NCBI GenBank assembly: GCA_020638675.1
Contig: JACKID010000004.1
Span: 134,001-198,000, forward strand
Origin: Planctomycetota bacterium
GTDB taxonomy: Bacteria; Planctomycetota; UBA8742; UBA2392
Direction: 5' to 3'
Length of the DNA stretch: 64,000 nucleotides
Shown in pieces: positions 43,030 through 51,395 of the stretch. Position numbers and translations under genes: made by a program. Under the pieces are notes generated by a model that did no database searches, was not told the origin of the DNA, and saw only the letters and a list, made by a program, of their open reading frames with translations. How positions within the stretch are numbered: position 1 is the first letter of the stretch; each line of letters begins with the position of its first letter.

Positions 43030-44304
43030 ATGGACCGCGAACAGGCACACAGGCTGCTCGGGCTCTACCTCGGCGCACCGCCCGAGCATGTAGAGGCCAA
43101 GTACAAAGCTCTGCTCGAGGAGCTGCAGCAGCAGCTCGGCACAGCGACCGACGCGGGCGCCCGCAGCGAGTTGCAGGGGCAGATTGACGCACTTGGCGTC
43201 GCGCGCAACGCGGCGCTGGGTTTGCCTGAAGATGCTTCCATGCCCCAGTTGTCCGGCATGCAGACCGCGGGATTGGCGCACACTCCCGCCTGGCGGCGCG
43301 GGCCGGTGGTGCTCCTGTTCCTTCTGATGGCGCTGACGTTGGCGGTAATCGGCTTCTACCTGGCGGCGCATTCCCTCGACCAGAAGCAGGCCGCGCGTAT
43401 CACCAACGGGCAGCGCGACCGCGCCGTGGCCGCCCAGCAGGCGTGGCAAGGCTACCGCAAGAAGATCGGGCTGGCGGAGACCCCGGACGGCGAGCGAGCC
43501 GAAGCGCTGATGGCCGGCGCCCAGAAACTGGACAGCGACGGCGACGCCCAGCACGCGGGCGAAGACTACGCGACGGCGCTTGAGCTGTTCCAAGCGGCGT
43601 TTGCAGCCGAGAACGGACGCCTCGCCCAGAAGTGGAAAAGCGACGTCGTCGAGCCCTGGCAGAAGAAACTGAAAGGCCGCTTCCCCTTCAGCCAGACCGG
43701 CGAAGAAGAGGCCGACCCGGATGACGTCGCGCGCCTGTTCAACCCGGTCAGCGGCACGGTCTGGAGCACCCAGCGCGAGTACGACGCCCTGCGCAGCACC
43801 GAGCTGGAAGGGCTGAATCTGGCCACGCTGCCGAAGGGCTTTGAGAAGACGCTCGAGCAGGCACGGCGCATTCGCGTTGCGCTGTTCGGCGCGGACAACG
43901 AGCGAATCAGCGTGGTCTTTTCGATTCGTGTTGAGGCCAAGTCACTGCTCGAGCTTGGGGTCGAAACCGGCGGCGTCAGGGTCAGCAACCGCGAGAAGAA
44001 CTTCGTCACCGCCAACTGGACACCCGAAACCGCGGGCGCCCGGATCGGAGGCCGCAAAGCCGGAGATCGGGACCCGGAGGCCGGCCCCGTTGACTACTGG
44101 GAAAGCAGCTGGGGGGCCCTGCAGTTGCTGAATTATTGCAGCTTTGAGGGCGAGCAGGACGGCGCGCACGTCTGGAGTTTCGAAATCGATGGTACGGACG
44201 AGCGCCGCAAGCCCCGCACGTTGAGCGGCACCATTCACATCAAGGTCGACCGCGAGTTCAGCCCGTTCGACTTTGGGACCTATTCAGGCTTTGCGCCGGA
44301 ATAG
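43030..44304 (+). CDS. Membrane protein with IcmF/TssM-like C-terminal domain
   Basis: The product has 424 residues. The N terminus (MDREQAHRLLGLYLGAPPEH) resembles a short J-domain-like helix pair, then one membrane segment (about 96-118, GPVVLLFLLMALTLAVIGFY). Residues about 210-424 resemble the C-terminal beta domain of TssM/IcmF proteins of type VI secretion (the WGALQLLNYCSF segment matches the G-x-W-A-L-F-x-L-L place). No other type VI gene is in the window, so it is probably a related membrane protein rather than a secretion component. The ATG at 43030 is chosen over the upstream one. Its stop lies inside a palindromic repeat. Confidence 0.55.
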   Translation: MDREQAHRLLGLYLGAPPEHVEAKYKALLEELQQQLGTATDAGARSELQGQIDALGVARNAALGLPEDASMPQLSGMQTAGLAHTPAWRRGPVVLLFLLMALTLAVIGFYLAAHSLDQKQAARITNGQRDRAVAAQQAWQGYRKKIGLAETPDGERAEALMAGAQKLDSDGDAQHAGEDYATALELFQAAFAAENGRLAQKWKSDVVEPWQKKLKGRFPFSQTGEEEADPDDVARLFNPVSGTVWSTQREYDALRSTELEGLNLATLPKGFEKTLEQARRIRVALFGADNERISVVFSIRVEAKSLLELGVETGGVRVSNREKNFVTANWTPETAGARIGGRKAGDRDPEAGPVDYWESSWGALQLLNYCSFEGEQDGAHVWSFEIDGTDERRKPRTLSGTIHIKVDREFSPFDFGTYSGFAPE

Positions 44305-44457
44305 TGGCATCGGCGTCCCGCCGATGGCCGCAGTGCCGCATCAGGCGGTACTGCAAACTCGATCTCGCACAGAGACCACGGAGAACTGCAGCTTCTCACT
44401 GTACGGAATGCGGTTGCCCGGAAATCGGGCCATGGGCGGGACGCCCATGCCACTCTA
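44303..44457. repeat. Two-ended palindromic element between stop codons
   Basis: It starts with AGTGGCAT inside the TAG of the plus gene and ends with ATGCCACT beside the TAG of the minus gene. The left hairpin is CATCGGC-GTCCC-GCCGATG (44308-44326); the right one is ATGGGCG-GGA-CGCCCAT (44432-44448). The two ends are mirror images, as in bacterial interspersed mosaic elements. Confidence 0.8.
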
Positions 44458-44760
44458 GTCGCGGCTGCCGGATTCTTCGTCGAGTTTGAGCTCATTGGTG
44501 TCGTCTGTGACGACCTTGTCGCCGATGTTGCTGATCTCGGCGATGTCCTTCTTCTCGCTGACGGTCGCGGCCTCGGTGACGATCGCGGGCGGGTCGGGCT
44601 GCTCGCCGACCAGCTCGGCCGCGGACAGATAGCGCCCCGTTTCGAGATCAAGCAGCCGCGCCTGCAGCGGAATCTGCGCAGACGTGATCGCCTTGAGAAT
44701 CGAGCTCTTCTTGAAAGGGCCTTTCAGCCCGTCCTTGGTCAGGACCTTGAAGCCAATCAT
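44455..44760 (-). CDS. GYF_2-like domain protein (paralogue 1)
   Basis: The product has 101 residues. Residues 1-50 (KVLTKDGLKGPFKKSSILKA then ITSAQIPLQARLLDLETGRY) resemble the GYF_2 domain, in which G-x-x-G-P-F/Y starts the fold. The tail is acidic and probably disordered. It is small and cytoplasmic, a likely protein-binding module. Its tandem neighbour at 44831 has nearly the same N-terminal domain. Confidence 0.65.
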   Translation of the reverse strand: MIGFKVLTKDGLKGPFKKSSILKAITSAQIPLQARLLDLETGRYLSAAELVGEQPDPPAIVTEAATVSEKKDIAEISNIGDKVVTDDTNELKLDEESGSRD

Positions 44761-44830
44761 GGAGAAACTCCGGGGCGGGTCGGTGGAGCATACAGCTTAC
44801 CGGCCCGCCCACGGATGCTTCAAGGATGCG

Positions 44831-45244
44831 TCAGGCTGCGGGGTTGTTCAGCTTGAGCTCTTCAGGTGCTTTTTCGGCCAGCTTGCGCGGCTTGGGCAGC
44901 TTCACGCGCTTGAGCGGAATCTTGTCGCGCAGGATCACGCGCGGCGTTTCTTCCACCTGGCCCGGCGTTTCTTCATCGAGCTTCAGCTGCTGGTTCGCCA
45001 TCTGCTTGACCGCTTCCTTCACGGCCGGGCGGTCCGCCTTGGCCAACTTCTCGGGCTTGGGCTCGGCGTGGTGCGTGTCGATCTTCTCGCCGACCAGCTC
45101 GGCGGCCATGACGTAGCGCCCGGTCTGGAGGTCGAGGAGGCGCGCCTGCAGCGGCAGCATGGCGCTGGTGATGGCCTTGAGGATCGAGCTCTTCTTGAAG
45201 GGGCCCTTGAGTCCGTCCTTGGCGAGTACTTTGTAGCCTTGCAT
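44831..45244 (-). CDS. GYF_2-like domain protein (paralogue 2)
   Basis: The product has 137 residues. The first 52 residues are almost identical in pattern to paralogue 1 (KVLAKDGLKGPFKKSSILKA, then ITSAMLPLQARLLDLQTGRY). The tail differs: longer and Lys/Pro-rich (KLPKPRKLAEKAPEELKL). The pair arose by duplication and diverged in the tails, which suggests a shared ligand and different partners. Separation of 70 bases and the same direction indicate one operon. Confidence 0.65.
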   Translation of the reverse strand: MQGYKVLAKDGLKGPFKKSSILKAITSAMLPLQARLLDLQTGRYVMAAELVGEKIDTHHAEPKPEKLAKADRPAVKEAVKQMANQQLKLDEETPGQVEETPRVILRDKIPLKRVKLPKPRKLAEKAPEELKLNNPAA

Positions 45245-45464
45245 GGGGATCTCCGACTGGTGTGCCTAAAGAGTATCCCGTCTTTCGCCGATATGCATCC
45301 ACAATGGTCCCGCCGGTTTCACACCGTATTGCGGATCGGGAATGGCCCCGGGCGGCTTCAGCGATCTGCGTGAGGGGCAGGGGTGTTGGGCAGGGCCTTC
45401 CCAGGGCCACACGCCCCTGCCTCATCCCTCTGTTCCGCGGCGGCGACTGGTCTAGACTCTCGGC

Positions 45465-46949
45465 ATGAGTTTCACCCGGCGTACCATTCGCGGCCAGCCG
45501 TTGCGCACGAAGATCGTGTGCACGCTGGGGCCGTCTTCGCGCGAGGTCTCACGCATTGCCGAGCTGATTGAAGCCGGCATGAGCGTGGCGCGCCTCAACA
45601 TGTCCCACGGCGACCACGAAACCCATCGCAAGACCTACGCCGCCGTGCGCGAGGCCAGCCAGGCGCGCGATCGCCAGGTGGCCGTGATGTGCGACCTGAG
45701 CGGCCCGAAGATCCGCCTGAACGAAATCGAGGGCGGCAGCTTCGAGCTCTCGCTGGGCGAGAAGATCGACTTCGTGCGCGGCAACGCGCCCGGCACGCCC
45801 AAAGAGCTGACCTGCACCTACGCCTCGTTCATCGATGACGTCGAGGTGGACGAGCCGGTGTATATCAACGACGGCGCTATCCGCCTGAACGTGGTGAAGA
45901 AAGAAGCCGACCGCGTCACCTGCGTCGTGGACGTCGGCGGCACCATCAGCAGCCGCAAGGGCATCAACCTGCCGGGCACGCGCATCAGTTCGCCCGCGCT
46001 GACCGAAAAGGACATCCGCGACCTGGAATTCGGCGTCAAGCTGGGCGCCGACCTCTTCGCGCTGTCGTTCGTGCGCAGCGCGGCCGAGGTGCGCGACTTG
46101 CGCTCGCGGCTCGAGGCGCTCGGCAGCAGCGCACAGATCGTGGCCAAGATTGAGAAGCCTCAGGCGCTGAAGGACCTGCCCGCGATCATCGACGCCAGCG
46201 ATGCGATCATGGTCGCGCGCGGCGACCTCGGCATCGAGCTGCCGGTAGAGTCCGTGCCGCTGCACCAGAAAGCAATCGTGCGCGCCTGCCGCGACGCGCT
46301 GAAGCCGGTGATCGTCGCGACGCAGGTGCTGGAAAGCATGATCGAGCACCCGACACCGACACGTGCCGAGGTCAGCGACATCGCCAACGCCATTGAGGAC
46401 GGCTGCGACGCCCTGATGCTCAGCGCGGAGACGGCCAGCGGCAAGTTCCCCGTGCAGGCCGTCGAGACCATGGCCCGCGTCGCACGCGACGTCGAGAAGG
46501 TCCTGACCGTGCAGGCCGATACAGAAGACTTCCTGCGCGGCCACCTCGGCGACGCGCTGCGCAAGGCAATGGTGATCGGCGCGGCGATCATCGCCCAGCC
46601 GCTGGGTGCGAAGTTCATTGTGGTCCGCAGCGAGTCGGGTGTGACCGCCCGCTACCTCAGCAAGGTACGCGGGCACTGCCCCGTGCTGGCCGTGCACCAC
46701 GACCCGGCCGTGCTGCGCCGCCACGCGCTGATGTGGGGCGTGCTGCCGGTGCATACACGGACGGAACACGGTGAGCTGCCGGCGATGGAAGAAGACCTGC
46801 GCCAGCTTGCGCGCACAATTATTGAAGAAGGCCTGGTCAGCCCGGCCGACCGGATCGTGGTAATCAGCCGCTACCCGTGGGGCGAGCAGCAGCCGCCGAA
46901 CAACATCCGCGCCATGAAAGTCGGCGACGCGCTTGGTGCGCTGCCGTAG
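45465..46949 (+). CDS. pyk: Pyruvate kinase
   Basis: The product has 494 residues. It transfers phosphate from phosphoenolpyruvate to ADP, the last glycolytic step. The signature IDASDAIMVARGDLGIEL (about 244-261) with the preceding catalytic lysine segment (IVAKIEKPQAL) is intact, as are TKIVCTLGPSS, ARLNMSHGD and the C-terminal allosteric-type domain (about 350-494). A short palindromic element follows its stop. pfk lies convergent to it and gap beyond, so three glycolytic genes sit within 4 kb. Confidence 0.97.
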   Translation: MSFTRRTIRGQPLRTKIVCTLGPSSREVSRIAELIEAGMSVARLNMSHGDHETHRKTYAAVREASQARDRQVAVMCDLSGPKIRLNEIEGGSFELSLGEKIDFVRGNAPGTPKELTCTYASFIDDVEVDEPVYINDGAIRLNVVKKEADRVTCVVDVGGTISSRKGINLPGTRISSPALTEKDIRDLEFGVKLGADLFALSFVRSAAEVRDLRSRLEALGSSAQIVAKIEKPQALKDLPAIIDASDAIMVARGDLGIELPVESVPLHQKAIVRACRDALKPVIVATQVLESMIEHPTPTRAEVSDIANAIEDGCDALMLSAETASGKFPVQAVETMARVARDVEKVLTVQADTEDFLRGHLGDALRKAMVIGAAIIAQPLGAKFIVVRSESGVTARYLSKVRGHCPVLAVHHDPAVLRRHALMWGVLPVHTRTEHGELPAMEEDLRQLARTIIEEGLVSPADRIVVISRYPWGEQQPPNNIRAMKVGDALGALP

Positions 46950-47042
46950 TGGCATCGCCTTCCAGGCGATGAGTTGCGGCGACTTCCAGTCGCCGCCGCT
47001 TGCTGGAAGCAAGCGATACACATGCGCTGGAAGCGCATGCCA
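46948..47042. repeat. Array of four hairpins with TTCCA/TGGAA loops
   Basis: Four perfect stems follow each other, at 46953-46971, 46976-46996, 46997-47015 and 47021-47039. Stems differ, but the loops are TTCCA, TTCCA, TGGAA, TGGAA, so the array is mirror-symmetric. It begins AGTGGCAT in the pyk stop and ends ATGCCAC before the pfk stop, with the same termini as the element at 44303. Confidence 0.85.
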
Positions 47043-47049
47043 CCACAAA

Positions 47050-48078
47050 CTACCCGAACAGTTGCGCCAGGCGGTAGTACTCGGGCGTGACGCGCTTTTC
47101 TTTGCCGACCACGTCTTTGAGCGCGACGGCCTGCACTTCGAAGCCCCTTAAGCCAGCCAGCATCCCGCTTTGCCCGCCGGTCAGCAGGTCGTACGCCTTG
47201 TCGCTCACCCGCGTTGCGAGAATCCGGTCCACGGCCGTCGGGGCCGCGCAGCGCTGCAGGTAGCCAAGCGTCGTGCAACGGGCGTCGTAGCCCGTGCGCG
47301 TCTCCAGTTCGCGCGCGAGCAGCTGGCCCACGCCGCCGAGCTTCGGTCGTCCCAGCTTGTCCGTCACCCCGCCTGCCGTCGCCAGTACGCCCTCGCTGTC
47401 GTTCGCGCCCTCCGCGATCACGATCATGCTGTAGTTGCGCCCGAGCTTCTCGTGGCGCAGTTTCAGCTTGTCGCAGACGTCATCGAGCGTGAACGGGAAC
47501 TCCGGGATCAGCGCCATGTCCGCGCCGCCGGCGATGCTGGCCTCGACCGCGATCCAGCCGACGTTGCGCCCCATCACCTCGACCACCATCACGCGGTTGT
47601 GCGACTCGGCCGTGGCGCGCAGGTTGTCGAGCGCGTGGGTGCACATTTCCACCGCGGTGAGAAAGCCGACTGTCAGCTCGGTGCCGGCAAGGTCGTTGTC
47701 GATGGTCTTCGGCACTCCGACGGCGGGGAAGCCCGCCTCGGCCAGCTTCAGTGTGGCCGTCTGGCTGCCGTTGCCGCCGACCACCACCAGCCCCTCAATG
47801 CCATGTTTGGCGAGCGCCACCTTGGCCTTCTCTTCGTCGCCGGCATGGAGGAACAGTCGGGAGCGTGATGAGCGAAGCATGGTGCCGGCCGTGGCAACTA
47901 TGCCGGTGACGTCGTCGCGGGTGATCGGGCGGACTTCGTCTGCCAGCAAACCGTCCCACGAATCAAAGATCCCCATCAGTTCCACGCCGTCATAGGCACA
48001 GCGCCGCGCAACCGTGCGGATGCAGGCATTGGTGCCCGGCGCGTCGCCGCCGCTCGTGATGATTCCAATTCGCTTCAT
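47050..48078 (-). CDS. 6-phosphofructokinase-family enzyme
   Basis: The product has 342 residues. Positions align with E. coli PfkA without gaps: G101-G-N103-G104-S105 and P123-K124-T-I-D127-N-D129. Gly104 fits ATP use, whereas Lys124 is typical of pyrophosphate enzymes and of one ATP-using group. Asp103, which helps hold magnesium-nucleotide, is Asn. It should phosphorylate fructose 6-phosphate, but the phosphoryl donor (ATP or PPi) is open. It is probably transcribed downstream of gap in the minus direction, across a hairpin-forming repeat. Confidence 0.9.
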   Translation of the reverse strand: MKRIGIITSGGDAPGTNACIRTVARRCAYDGVELMGIFDSWDGLLADEVRPITRDDVTGIVATAGTMLRSSRSRLFLHAGDEEKAKVALAKHGIEGLVVVGGNGSQTATLKLAEAGFPAVGVPKTIDNDLAGTELTVGFLTAVEMCTHALDNLRATAESHNRVMVVEVMGRNVGWIAVEASIAGGADMALIPEFPFTLDDVCDKLKLRHEKLGRNYSMIVIAEGANDSEGVLATAGGVTDKLGRPKLGGVGQLLARELETRTGYDARCTTLGYLQRCAAPTAVDRILATRVSDKAYDLLTGGQSGMLAGLRGFEVQAVALKDVVGKEKRVTPEYYRLAQLFG

Positions 48079-48100
48079 GCTCGGTACTTGTACTGCTTTT

Positions 48101-48240
48101 ACGCGAAGGCGCGAAGAGAAGCGAAGGCCGCGAAGAACTGCTTTCTGGAGCAGGACGTCCTGAACGTCCTGCGTGTCCTGTCAAACCGCCCTTGTAGTTC
48201 TTCGCGTCCTTCGCCCGTCCGCGCTTCTTCGCGCGACGCC
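48101..48240. repeat. Nested inverted repeat of GCGAAG words, copy 1
   Basis: The outer arms are reiterated GCGAAG on the left and CTTCGC on the right. Inside them is a perfect 9-bp hairpin GCAGGACGT-CCTGA-ACGTCCTGC (48150-48172). It lies between gap and pfk. Confidence 0.8.
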
Positions 48241-48246
48241 TGTCCC

Positions 48247-49278
48247 CTACTTCTTGTACTCGACCTTCAGGCCATCCTGGTGGGCGACCTTTACGATCAG
48301 GTCTTCCACGCGGTTTGAATAGCCCCACTCGTTGTCGTACCAGCTGATGACTTTCACCATGTTGCCGCCCATCACCTGCGTCAGCGGCGCATCGAAGATG
48401 CTGCTGGCCGAGTTGCCGACGATGTCGGTGCTGACAATCGGGTCGGTGCTGTATTCGAGAATGCCCTTCAGCGCGCCGTCGGCCGCGGTCTTCATGGCCG
48501 CGTTGACCTCCTCAACGGTAACGTCCTTGTCCAGCTCGACCGTCAGATCCACGACACTGCCGTCCGGCACAGGTACGCGCAGGGCGAGCCCGTCCAGCTT
48601 GCCCGCCAGCGCGGGGATCACCTTGCCGATGGCCTTGGCCGCGCCGGTGCTGGTCGGGATAATGTTCAGCGCCGCGTGGCGCGAGCGCCGGAAGTCCTTG
48701 TGCGGCGTGTCCACCAGCCGCTGGTCGGCGGTGTAGGCGTGCACGGTGGTCAACAGGCCGCGCTTGATGCCGAACTGCTCGTGCAGGATCTTGCAGACGG
48801 GCGCCGCGCAGTTGGTGGTGCAGCTTGCATTGCTGATGATCTTGCTTTCAGGGGTGACGACCTCGTCGTTCACGCCCAGCACGACGGTGCTCTCCAGGAA
48901 GTCCTTGGTCGGCACAGTCACCAGCACGCGCCTGGCGCCTGCCTCGAGGTGGTGGTTCAGCTCCTCGAGTTTGCGGAACTTGCCGGTGCTCTCGATGACG
49001 TAGTCGACGCCCATTTCCTTCCAGGGCAGCTTGGCGGGGTCTTTCTCGCTGAGCACCTTGAACGGGTCGCCGTCGATGCTGAGCGTGTCGCCGTTCAGCT
49101 CGACCGTGCCGGGGTACTTGCCGTGCACGCTGTCGTACTTGAAGTTGTAGGCCAGCGCGTCGGCCGGCGCGAGGTCGTTGATCGCCACGACGTCAAAGTG
49201 TCCGCGCAGCTTGGCGATGCGGATCACCGCGCGTCCGATACGTCCAAAACCATTGATCGCAATTTTCGGTGCAGGCAT
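48247..49278 (-). CDS. gap: Glyceraldehyde-3-phosphate dehydrogenase
   Basis: The product has 343 residues. It oxidises glyceraldehyde 3-phosphate to 1,3-bisphosphoglycerate. The catalytic ASCTTNCAAP motif places the nucleophile at C153. The Rossmann segment INGFGRIGRAVIR and Asp35 in INDL predict NAD rather than NADP. All blocks through the C terminus (SWYDNEWGYSNRVEDL) are intact. A nested inverted repeat lies on each side. Confidence 0.97.
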   Translation of the reverse strand: MPAPKIAINGFGRIGRAVIRIAKLRGHFDVVAINDLAPADALAYNFKYDSVHGKYPGTVELNGDTLSIDGDPFKVLSEKDPAKLPWKEMGVDYVIESTGKFRKLEELNHHLEAGARRVLVTVPTKDFLESTVVLGVNDEVVTPESKIISNASCTTNCAAPVCKILHEQFGIKRGLLTTVHAYTADQRLVDTPHKDFRRSRHAALNIIPTSTGAAKAIGKVIPALAGKLDGLALRVPVPDGSVVDLTVELDKDVTVEEVNAAMKTAADGALKGILEYSTDPIVSTDIVGNSASSIFDAPLTQVMGGNMVKVISWYDNEWGYSNRVEDLIVKVAHQDGLKVEYKK

Positions 49279-49374
49279 GGCAGCCTCCGGCTGAGGGTTC
49301 TGGGACTAGGTTTTAGGGTTTGTCCGTGGTAGGCGCGATAAGCTGCTGACGAACCGTACGTAAAGAAACTGCAT

Positions 49375-49528
49375 AGGCGAAGGCGCGAACCACTACAACG
49401 GCAACACAACAGGATATGCAGGACATTCAGGACAAAGGGCTGTTCCCAGCCATGGCTTCCTGACCGTCCTGACCGTCCTGTTCAGATGCAGTTCTTCGCG
49501 GTCTTCGCTTCTCTTCGAGTCTTCGCGA
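49375..49528. repeat. Nested inverted repeat of GCGAAG words, copy 2
   Basis: GGCGAAGGCGCGAA on the left faces reiterated CTTCGC words on the right. Inside, AGGACATTCAGGACA faces CCTGACCGTCCTGACCGTCC. With the adjoining bases it fills most of the 300-base space between gap and the peroxiredoxin gene; I see nothing else in that space. Confidence 0.75.
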
Positions 49529-49578
49529 AAAAAACAAACCGGCGCCCGCAGCTGCGGGCGCCGGATTAGTGGGCTTGT

Positions 49579-50169
49579 TTACTTGTGGGTCTTGGCGAGG
49601 TAGGCGCCGGTGCTGGCCGCCGTCGGCTTGATGGCTTCCGCGCCTTCTTCCCAGTTGGCCGGGCAGACTTCGCCGTGCTGCTTGCTGAACTGGAAGGCCT
49701 TCACGACGCGCAGGGTTTCCTTGACGTTGCGCCCGACGTTCAGCGCGTTGATGGTGCTGTGCTGAAGCACGCCGTCCGGGTCGATCAGGAACAGCCCGCG
49801 AAGCGCGACGCCGCCCTGCTCAAGCAGAACGCCGTAGTCGCGGCTGATGTTCTTGGTCAGATCCGCCAGAAGCGGGAACTTGACGCCGCCGAGGCCGCCC
49901 TTGTCGAGGCTCATCTGGTTCCACGCGAGGTGGCTGAACTTGCTGTCAACGCTGGCCGCGATGACTTCGGTGTTCAGCTTCTTGAACTCGTCGAGGTGAT
50001 CGTTGAACGCAACGATTTCGGTCGGGCAGACGAACGTGAAGTCGAGCGGGTAGAAGAACAGCACCACCCACTTGCCCTTGAAGTCAGCCAGCTTGATGTT
50101 CTTGAAGTCCGTTCCGACGACTGCTTCGCCTGCGAAGTCAGGCGCCGGTGATCCAACCTGTATACCCAT
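49579..50169 (-). CDS. Typical 2-Cys peroxiredoxin (AhpC/Prx1 type)
   Basis: The product has 196 residues. The peroxidatic Cys is C48 in DFTFVCPTE and the resolving Cys lies in HGEVCPANW (about residue 167), both intact, as is the surrounding FFYPLDF. It reduces peroxides with electrons from thioredoxin or AhpF in the cytoplasm. The ATG at 50169 has GAGGGG six bases upstream; the ATG at 50175 would be inside that site. It is divergent from ndk across 219 bases. Confidence 0.95.
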   Translation of the reverse strand: MGIQVGSPAPDFAGEAVVGTDFKNIKLADFKGKWVVLFFYPLDFTFVCPTEIVAFNDHLDEFKKLNTEVIAASVDSKFSHLAWNQMSLDKGGLGGVKFPLLADLTKNISRDYGVLLEQGGVALRGLFLIDPDGVLQHSTINALNVGRNVKETLRVVKAFQFSKQHGEVCPANWEEGAEAIKPTAASTGAYLAKTHK

Positions 50170-50388
50170 TGTCATCCCCTCTGTTGCAGAGTTAGTAAAC
50201 GTTGTCAGCCGGCAGGGCCGGTGTTGGGCCCCTAACGCCGGGGAGGCGAATCATAATCCGGGGTAGCAGCCCCTCAAGGAACAAATCGGACGGCGCAGGT
50301 CCAAATCGTCAAAAACCGGGGTACGCAGCCTCCCACCCCCGGCCTCATGTTTGTAGGCTCCCGCCGCAAATTGACCGGAGACGCAAGC

Positions 50389-50859
50389 ATGGCGATTGAA
50401 CGCACACTCATCCTGATCAAGCCCGACGGCGTGCAGCGCGGCATCGTCGGCGACATCATCGGGCGCTTCGAGCGCACCGGCATGAAGATCGTCGGCATGA
50501 AGCTGATGAAGATGTCCGACGAGCTGGCAAGCCAGCACTACAAAGACCACGTCGGCAAAGGCTTCTACGCGGGCCTTGTGAAGTTCATGACCAGCAGCCC
50601 GCTGGTGGCGCTGGCCGTTGAGGGCCCCAAGGCCGTCGAGAACTGCCGCAAGCTGATGGGCAAGACCTTCTGTACCGACGCGCAGGCGGGCACCATCCGC
50701 GGCGACTTCGGCGTCAGCCGCGGGCTGAACCTGGTGCACGGCAGCGACAGCGCCGAAAGCGCCCAGCGCGAGCTCGGGCTGTTCTTCCAGGCGAACGAAC
50801 TGCAGGAATACAGCCGCGCCGTCGACGCCTGGACCTGGAACGACGAAGACAAGGGCTAG
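50389..50859 (+). CDS. ndk: Nucleoside-diphosphate kinase
   Basis: The product has 156 residues. It moves the gamma phosphate between nucleoside triphosphates and diphosphates through a phosphohistidine, H117 in NLVHGSDS. The KPDGVQRGIVG and GPKAVENCRKLMG segments are present. It is slightly longer at the C terminus than many bacterial members. The ATG at 50389 is used; the 14 codons upstream are not part of the family. A G/C-word inverted repeat follows. Confidence 0.96.
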   Translation: MAIERTLILIKPDGVQRGIVGDIIGRFERTGMKIVGMKLMKMSDELASQHYKDHVGKGFYAGLVKFMTSSPLVALAVEGPKAVENCRKLMGKTFCTDAQAGTIRGDFGVSRGLNLVHGSDSAESAQRELGLFFQANELQEYSRAVDAWTWNDEDKG

Positions 50860-50865
50860 AACAAG

Positions 50866-50950
50866 GGGATTGGGGCATAGGGCTTGGGGCCTGGGGGGAC
50901 GGAACCAAGATCCCCGAGGCGTCACCCCCTATGCCCCAAGCCCAAATCCC
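50866..50950. repeat. Inverted repeat of GGGCTTGGGGC-type words
   Basis: GGGATTGGGGCATAGGGCTT on the left faces a right arm with the same words in complement but in different order (CCCCCTATGCCCCAAGCCC). The same words, one arm only, occur inside the gene starting at 63222. It follows the ndk stop by seven bases and may terminate it. Confidence 0.7.
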
Positions 50951-51031
50951 ACGCGCGATTTCTTGCTGAGTGTTCTACTTCACCGGCATGGTTCGTAAGA
51001 TTGGCGAAGCGACGCAAACCGGAGGCCCGCC

Positions 51032-51385
51032 ATAGACACACTCGAAGCCGCGCGCATCGCCTACAAGGCCTGCGCTGAGAAGAAGGCCAGCGATATCCGC
51101 CTGCTGGAGGTCACCGGCCTGACCATCGTCTCGGACTACTTCGTGATCTGCACCGCCAGCAGCTCGACCAACGCGCGCGCCATCGGTGACGAAGTTCGCA
51201 AGCAACTGAAACAGAAGGCAGCCCGCACTCCGATCGGCGTTGAGGGCGGCGAAGAAGGCTGGTGGGTGCTGCTCGACTTCGGCGACGTGATCGTGCACAT
51301 CTTCCAGCACGACGCCCGGCAGTATTACGCCATCGACGAAACCTGGGCCGACGCGCAGGTAGTAGAAGAATCCGAAGCGGCCTGA
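51032..51385 (+). CDS. rsfS: Ribosomal silencing factor RsfS, apparent AUA start
   Basis: The product has 117 residues. RsfS binds ribosomal protein uL14 on the 50S subunit and blocks subunit joining when nutrients run out. Conserved DTLEAARIAYKACAEKKASD and VSDYFVICTASS segments show the family. No ATG, GTG or TTG lies between the upstream stop at 50996 and codon 37. The sequence matching the usual M-D-T-L-E start has ATA at 51032, six bases after a perfect GGAGG. An internal GTG would remove the conserved first 37 residues. I therefore infer an AUA start. The C terminus (YYAIDETWADAQVV) is complete. Confidence 0.85.
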   Translation: MDTLEAARIAYKACAEKKASDIRLLEVTGLTIVSDYFVICTASSSTNARAIGDEVRKQLKQKAARTPIGVEGGEEGWWVLLDFGDVIVHIFQHDARQYYAIDETWADAQVVEESEAA

Positions 51386-51395
51386 CCACTGCCTT

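Noticed and set aside
43030..44304. Type VI secretion locus
   Set aside because: Only one protein shows TssM-like sequence at its C terminus; no other tss gene is in the window, and the N-terminal part differs.
44432..47042. tRNA or rRNA genes among the hairpins
   Set aside because: The stems do not form a cloverleaf and no TTC-type loop or CCA end is present. No tRNA was found anywhere in the window.
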